From: JBFJVZ01 sp041623895
GTDB lineage: Bacteria; Planctomycetota; Planctomycetia; Pirellulales; Pirellulaceae
DNA length: 16,395 bases
Assembly (NCBI GenBank): GCA_041623895.1
Contig: JBFJVZ010000136.1
Location: 1-16,395, forward strand
Direction of reading: 5' to 3'
Positions 14,101 to 16,395 of this stretch are shown one piece after another. The notes below the pieces were generated by a model that did not search any database, was not told where the DNA came from, and saw only the letters and a program-made list of their open reading frames with translations. The position numbers and the translations under genes were made by a program. Positions within the stretch are counted from its first letter, which is position 1. Every line of letters begins with the position of its first letter.

Positions 14101-15270
14101 ATGCAGATCCCCTGCCCAAGTTGTGGTGAGCAACTACCAATCAGCGATCAGCTGCTGGGCAAGAAGATCCGTTGCGGTGGATGTCGCGCTGTGGTCGATA
14201 TTCCAGAAGAACTTGGCGAGGATGAAAATGGGGTTGGGGCGTCCGCCACGGTGGCAGCGATCGATTCAAACGAGATGCCTGATCAGGCGATCGCTCCGGT
14301 GCCGTCCGCGCCGACCAAAAGTCCTGCTGCCCAACATCCTACCCCGGCGTCGGCCCAGTCTGACGACAACGCCCCCACGATGTTGGTTGATTGCGTCTGC
14401 GGCAATCGGAGTCGCGTACCGACATCATCAGCGGGAAGCGAGGTGCGTTGTCCAAGTTGCCAACGATTGATGCGGATTCCCAATCCACCGGCGGAACGAA
14501 ATCCAACATTCATATCAGGAGGTACTTTTCCACAGACTCCCTTACCAAAATCCAACACGATCGCGGCGGCCTCGGTCGCTCAGGCACCGCTCGTTCATCC
14601 CTACCCCGTGCATCCCAAGCAGCAACCGACTGAAATCAGCAACACCCCGATCATCATCACGGCCGTTTGTTGTTTATTTGCATTGATGCTACTGATTGGG
14701 ACCGCGGTTTTGCTTGAACGCAGGTCCGAAAAATTGGCAACGGCAGAACCGGTTCAGGAAGAAAGCGAATCGGAAACCGCCGATCGAGTAAGTTTTCAGG
14801 AAGGTTACTCCATGATCTTGCCGCCTGGGTGCAAACAGGAGTCGCGGGAGGAGATAGGACGAGGCTCGGTTGTCTATCGGTTTAACAGCGAAGCAGGTTT
14901 TGGCCTTACCGTAGCCATCATCCCCGATGAATCGATTGATCTCTTTTCAAGCCCGCCGAAAGACATCCGCCAGGCTTTCGTGAAAGGTATCAAGGGGTTG
15001 GACATCAACATCGATGCCGCCGAGATTCAGCCGAAGCATCTGTTGGTAAACGGTCTGCGTGCAGTGATGTTTCGTTTTTCAGAAGAAGAGTACTACACGG
15101 GCGTTCGTTTCACCTATTTTATGGTGGTGTTGGACAAGGGAACGAAGCTCGTCCTGAGTTTTTCCGGGAAGAACGGCGATGATAAGGAAATCACCTGGCC
15201 GCACCATTGGCAAGATTCCTTGGTGACGCTTCGCAACGAAAGTTACGTCAAAAAGCCGAACGCCAACTAG
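14101..15270 (+). CDS. Double zinc-ribbon membrane protein with PsbP-like tail
   Basis: The 389-aa product begins with a zinc ribbon (Cys5-x2-Cys8 ... Cys25-x2-Cys28, within CPSCGEQLPISDQLLGKKIR) and has a second at Cys98-x-Cys100 ... Cys117-x2-Cys120. A Pro/Ala-rich linker leads to one transmembrane helix at about residues 182-206 (ITAVCCLFALMLLIGTAVLL). A C-terminal domain (about 230-385) starts VSFQEGYSMILPPGC and resembles the compact alpha/beta fold of PsbP/Mog1-like proteins, seen often in planctomycete membrane proteins. Zinc ribbons of this sort followed by a membrane anchor are frequent in Planctomycetes; their ligand is unknown. The frame is open upstream to TTG 13996, but ATG 14101 places the first Cys motif at the N terminus, as is usual in this family. 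The topology (ribbons inside, tail outside) is inferred. Confidence 0.75.
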   Translation: MQIPCPSCGEQLPISDQLLGKKIRCGGCRAVVDIPEELGEDENGVGASATVAAIDSNEMPDQAIAPVPSAPTKSPAAQHPTPASAQSDDNAPTMLVDCVCGNRSRVPTSSAGSEVRCPSCQRLMRIPNPPAERNPTFISGGTFPQTPLPKSNTIAAASVAQAPLVHPYPVHPKQQPTEISNTPIIITAVCCLFALMLLIGTAVLLERRSEKLATAEPVQEESESETADRVSFQEGYSMILPPGCKQESREEIGRGSVVYRFNSEAGFGLTVAIIPDESIDLFSSPPKDIRQAFVKGIKGLDINIDAAEIQPKHLLVNGLRAVMFRFSEEEYYTGVRFTYFMVVLDKGTKLVLSFSGKNGDDKEITWPHHWQDSLVTLRNESYVKKPNAN

Positions 15271-15360
15271 GCGCGAAGAACCGCAATGGGCGGCCCCTAG
15301 TAGTCGCCGAACAGTCCGTGGTTCAATGTTTAAAGCGAGTGTTTTGGTTTACCGACGCCC
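15271..15360. other. Short gap after the zinc-ribbon gene
   Basis: These bases lead from the zinc-ribbon gene stop to the toxin-antitoxin-like debris. No feature is visible apart from the absence of a T-tailed hairpin, so termination of the zinc-ribbon transcript is unexplained. Confidence 0.3.
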
Positions 15361-15607
15361 ATGACAAACTTTGGAAAAGACTACATCAAACTACAGCGCC
15401 GTGATTTGCCAGGATGGTCCGTGGTGGATTGGCTGAATGGAGGAGGTTTCTGGCGTAAATTGCCAGGGGCCTACTCGTGAGGAATTACTTTAGAACCTTC
15501 GTGAAGCACTTGCCGAAGCGCTAGAGATGAATCGCGAGGATGCCCGACGGGCCACGGGTAAGGACTTCGAGCAAGTTTGGTCATGCCCTCTGCGGAAACT
15601 GTGCTGA
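15361..15607 (+). pseudogene. Degraded HicA/HicB-like toxin-antitoxin remnant (tentative)
   Basis: A 39-codon frame from ATG 15361 contains LPGWSVVDWLNGGGFWRK, which resembles the first helix and strand of HicA toxins (LP-x-S-G-x-x-hh-x-hL-x-x-x-GF), and then KLPGAYS before a stop at 15478-15480. In the +1 frame, REELL, an internal TAG (15491-15493) and NLREALAEALEMNREDARR follow. That segment matches the conserved C-terminal part of HicB/UPF0150 antitoxins (LPGC-x-S-x-G-x-T-x-EEhh-x-NhREA). Together they look like a hicA start joined to a hicB end after an internal deletion, plus a frameshift and a nonsense mutation. The frame runs on to TGA at 15607, overlapping the next gene's start. Evidence is pattern-level only; the HicB part is better supported than the HicA part. 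Confidence 0.38.
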
Positions 15608-16005
15608 CGTGGATACTCCGATTCGCTGGCGTCCTCGGATGCATGGCAATCGTAGGCGTTGTAATGCCACATTCCTGGCTATCGTGGTGCGTGTTGAAAA
15701 TTGAACCTAAGCTGCCCGAAGGACTTCTCGTCCCATACTTGGCGAGGTCCGCTTCTTTATTTGCCTTATTAATAGGGCTCTTGCTACTGGTGTTTTCCAC
15801 AAACGTAAAACTGTACAGAGTGCCAATCAAGGTCGTCGCCATTTGGACGATTTGCGGCAACGTTGCGTTTTGTCTGTACGCATTTCCCAATCTCTCTTTC
15901 GTACTCGATAACGGCTTGTTTTGGTTCATCGCATGCGACGCGACGTATTCTTTTGCGACGGCCATTGCCATCCTGCTCTTGCAGCGGCGCATCCCTGTTG
16001 ACTGA
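15583..16005 (+). CDS. Small four-helix membrane protein, function unknown
   Basis: The 140-aa product has four predicted transmembrane helices: about 8-28 (TWILRFAGVLGCMAIVGVVM), 50-70 (SASLFALLIGLLLLVFS), 80-102 (KVVAIWTICGNVAFCLYAF) and 108-132 (GLFWFIACDATYSFATAIAILLL). The short loop MPHSWLSWC followed by VPYLARSASLFALL resembles a conserved 'MP-x-x-W ... YLARS-x-S' family of small inner-membrane proteins found in planctomycetes and other bacteria, without known function. ATG 15583 was preferred to an in-frame TTG two codons upstream; there is no clear ribosome site. The start overlaps the toxin-antitoxin-like remnant, so the gene may have been partly rebuilt or brought under a foreign upstream sequence. 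No partner gene is adjacent. Confidence 0.65.
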   Translation: MPSAETVLTWILRFAGVLGCMAIVGVVMPHSWLSWCVLKIEPKLPEGLLVPYLARSASLFALLIGLLLLVFSTNVKLYRVPIKVVAIWTICGNVAFCLYAFPNLSFVLDNGLFWFIACDATYSFATAIAILLLQRRIPVD

Positions 16006-16170
16006 TGGGTAGAGTTAAAATTTGCTGACCGTAAGCGTTATCTTCGCCGCTTTCGCGTGGCGTCTGATGCACCGCCTTCAGTTCAGACGACAAGCAACTG
16101 CGAGAAGTCACCTCATCCGACGCGACTTCGTGAATCTCCAAACTGCGATCGGTGGGACAAATCGATGTCA
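16006..16170. other. Gap between membrane protein gene and repeat copy B
   Basis: No gene is supported. On the minus strand a 153-codon frame covers this stretch and copy B but its composition is unlike a folded protein. It may be an extension of the repeat, but the copy at 11540 shows no clear counterpart. Confidence 0.3.
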
Positions 16171-16383
16171 AGAAGCAAATCGCTTCGCCGCTTCGGTGGT
16201 GAGACCGACGCAGATTTCCGGCTTCGGCGCAGTTTTCCAGATTCTCGTCACGGATTTCACGAAGACTGCAGTGAAGCGATTCAGCGAACTCGCGCTGGTC
16301 GATGCACCCGCCAGCACGAATCAATACGCGGTTTCTGCCTTCGGTGTGCTCACTCACACTCCGTTCTGGCACCCTTCTCCCCC
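16171..16383 (-). repeat. Diverged dispersed repeat, copy B (inverted)
   Basis: The reverse complement of this stretch aligns in order with copy A at 11540-11754. The block 16362-16383 matches the copy A start at 20 of 22 bases, the block 16279-16312 matches 11611-11644 at 28 of 34, and 16173-16190 carries the terminal CGAAGCGATTT/GCTT block. The sequence beyond 16383 continues to resemble copy A's left flank (the CTCGCTTGACGC part), so the compound hairpin probably continues past the window edge. The level of divergence points to an old family with more copies in the genome. Confidence 0.58.
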
Positions 16384-16395
16384 ACAAGTGAAAGC

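Noticed and set aside
15471..15992. 173-codon minus-strand frame opposite the four-helix membrane protein
   Set aside because: The plus strand has four clean hydrophobic helices, while this translation is polar and patternless.
15926..16387. 153-codon minus-strand frame at the right edge
   Set aside because: It overlaps repeat copy B, whose other copy at 11540 does not keep the frame open, so it is probably not a gene.
1..16395. CRISPR array, tRNA or rRNA gene, intact IS element
   Set aside because: No regularly spaced direct repeats, cloverleaf with a GTTC-type arm, rRNA motifs or transposase motifs were seen on either strand.

Overview
The window looks like chromosomal DNA from a planctomycete, most likely a marine Pirellulaceae (Rhodopirellula-type) bacterium. 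The assignment rests on gene content: two proteins with DUF1080 (3-keto-disaccharide hydrolase-like) domains, a very large secreted PVC-type heme-binding protein (propeller, HEAT repeats, CxxCH), a PQQ-like propeller end, a two-zinc-ribbon membrane protein and GC-moderate DNA with few clear Shine-Dalgarno sites. No tRNA, rRNA, CRISPR array or intact transposase was seen.

Left half (1-9679), tightly packed. A truncated PQQ-like propeller gene enters from the left and converges, 4 bp apart, on a leftward pair: a DUF1080 plus glucose/sorbosone-dehydrogenase fusion (464-2368) and, upstream of it, an SGNH hydrolase plus DUF1080 fusion (2480-3844). A 208-bp divergent control region with two inverted repeats separates this pair from a rightward run: a secreted neutral-ceramidase-like protein (4053-5426), a 1007-aa PVC heme-binding dehydrogenase-like protein starting at the base after the preceding stop (5427-8450), and AMP nucleosidase amn (8504-9679). 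Except for Amn, all these products carry signal peptides or belong to secreted families. They may form an envelope module that oxidises and cleaves sugars or glycolipid-like substrates and passes electrons to the heme protein. That pathway is inference.

Right half (9680-16395), sparse. Four solitary genes are spaced by 0.3-0.9 kb gaps: a leftward DcsG/RimK-like ATP-grasp enzyme, a single-pass membrane protein with two STN-like repeats, a zinc-ribbon/transmembrane/PsbP-like-tail protein, and a four-helix membrane protein. The gaps hold gene debris (a frameshifted secreted-protein start near 10082 and a HicA/HicB-like toxin-antitoxin remnant at 15361-15607), strong hairpins, and two diverged copies in opposite orientation of a roughly 215-bp repeat (about 11540-11754 and 16171-16383). 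A separate exact 17-base inverted match links 11364-11380 and 13726-13742. The contrast suggests the right half is an accessory zone built up by repeat insertion and gene decay.
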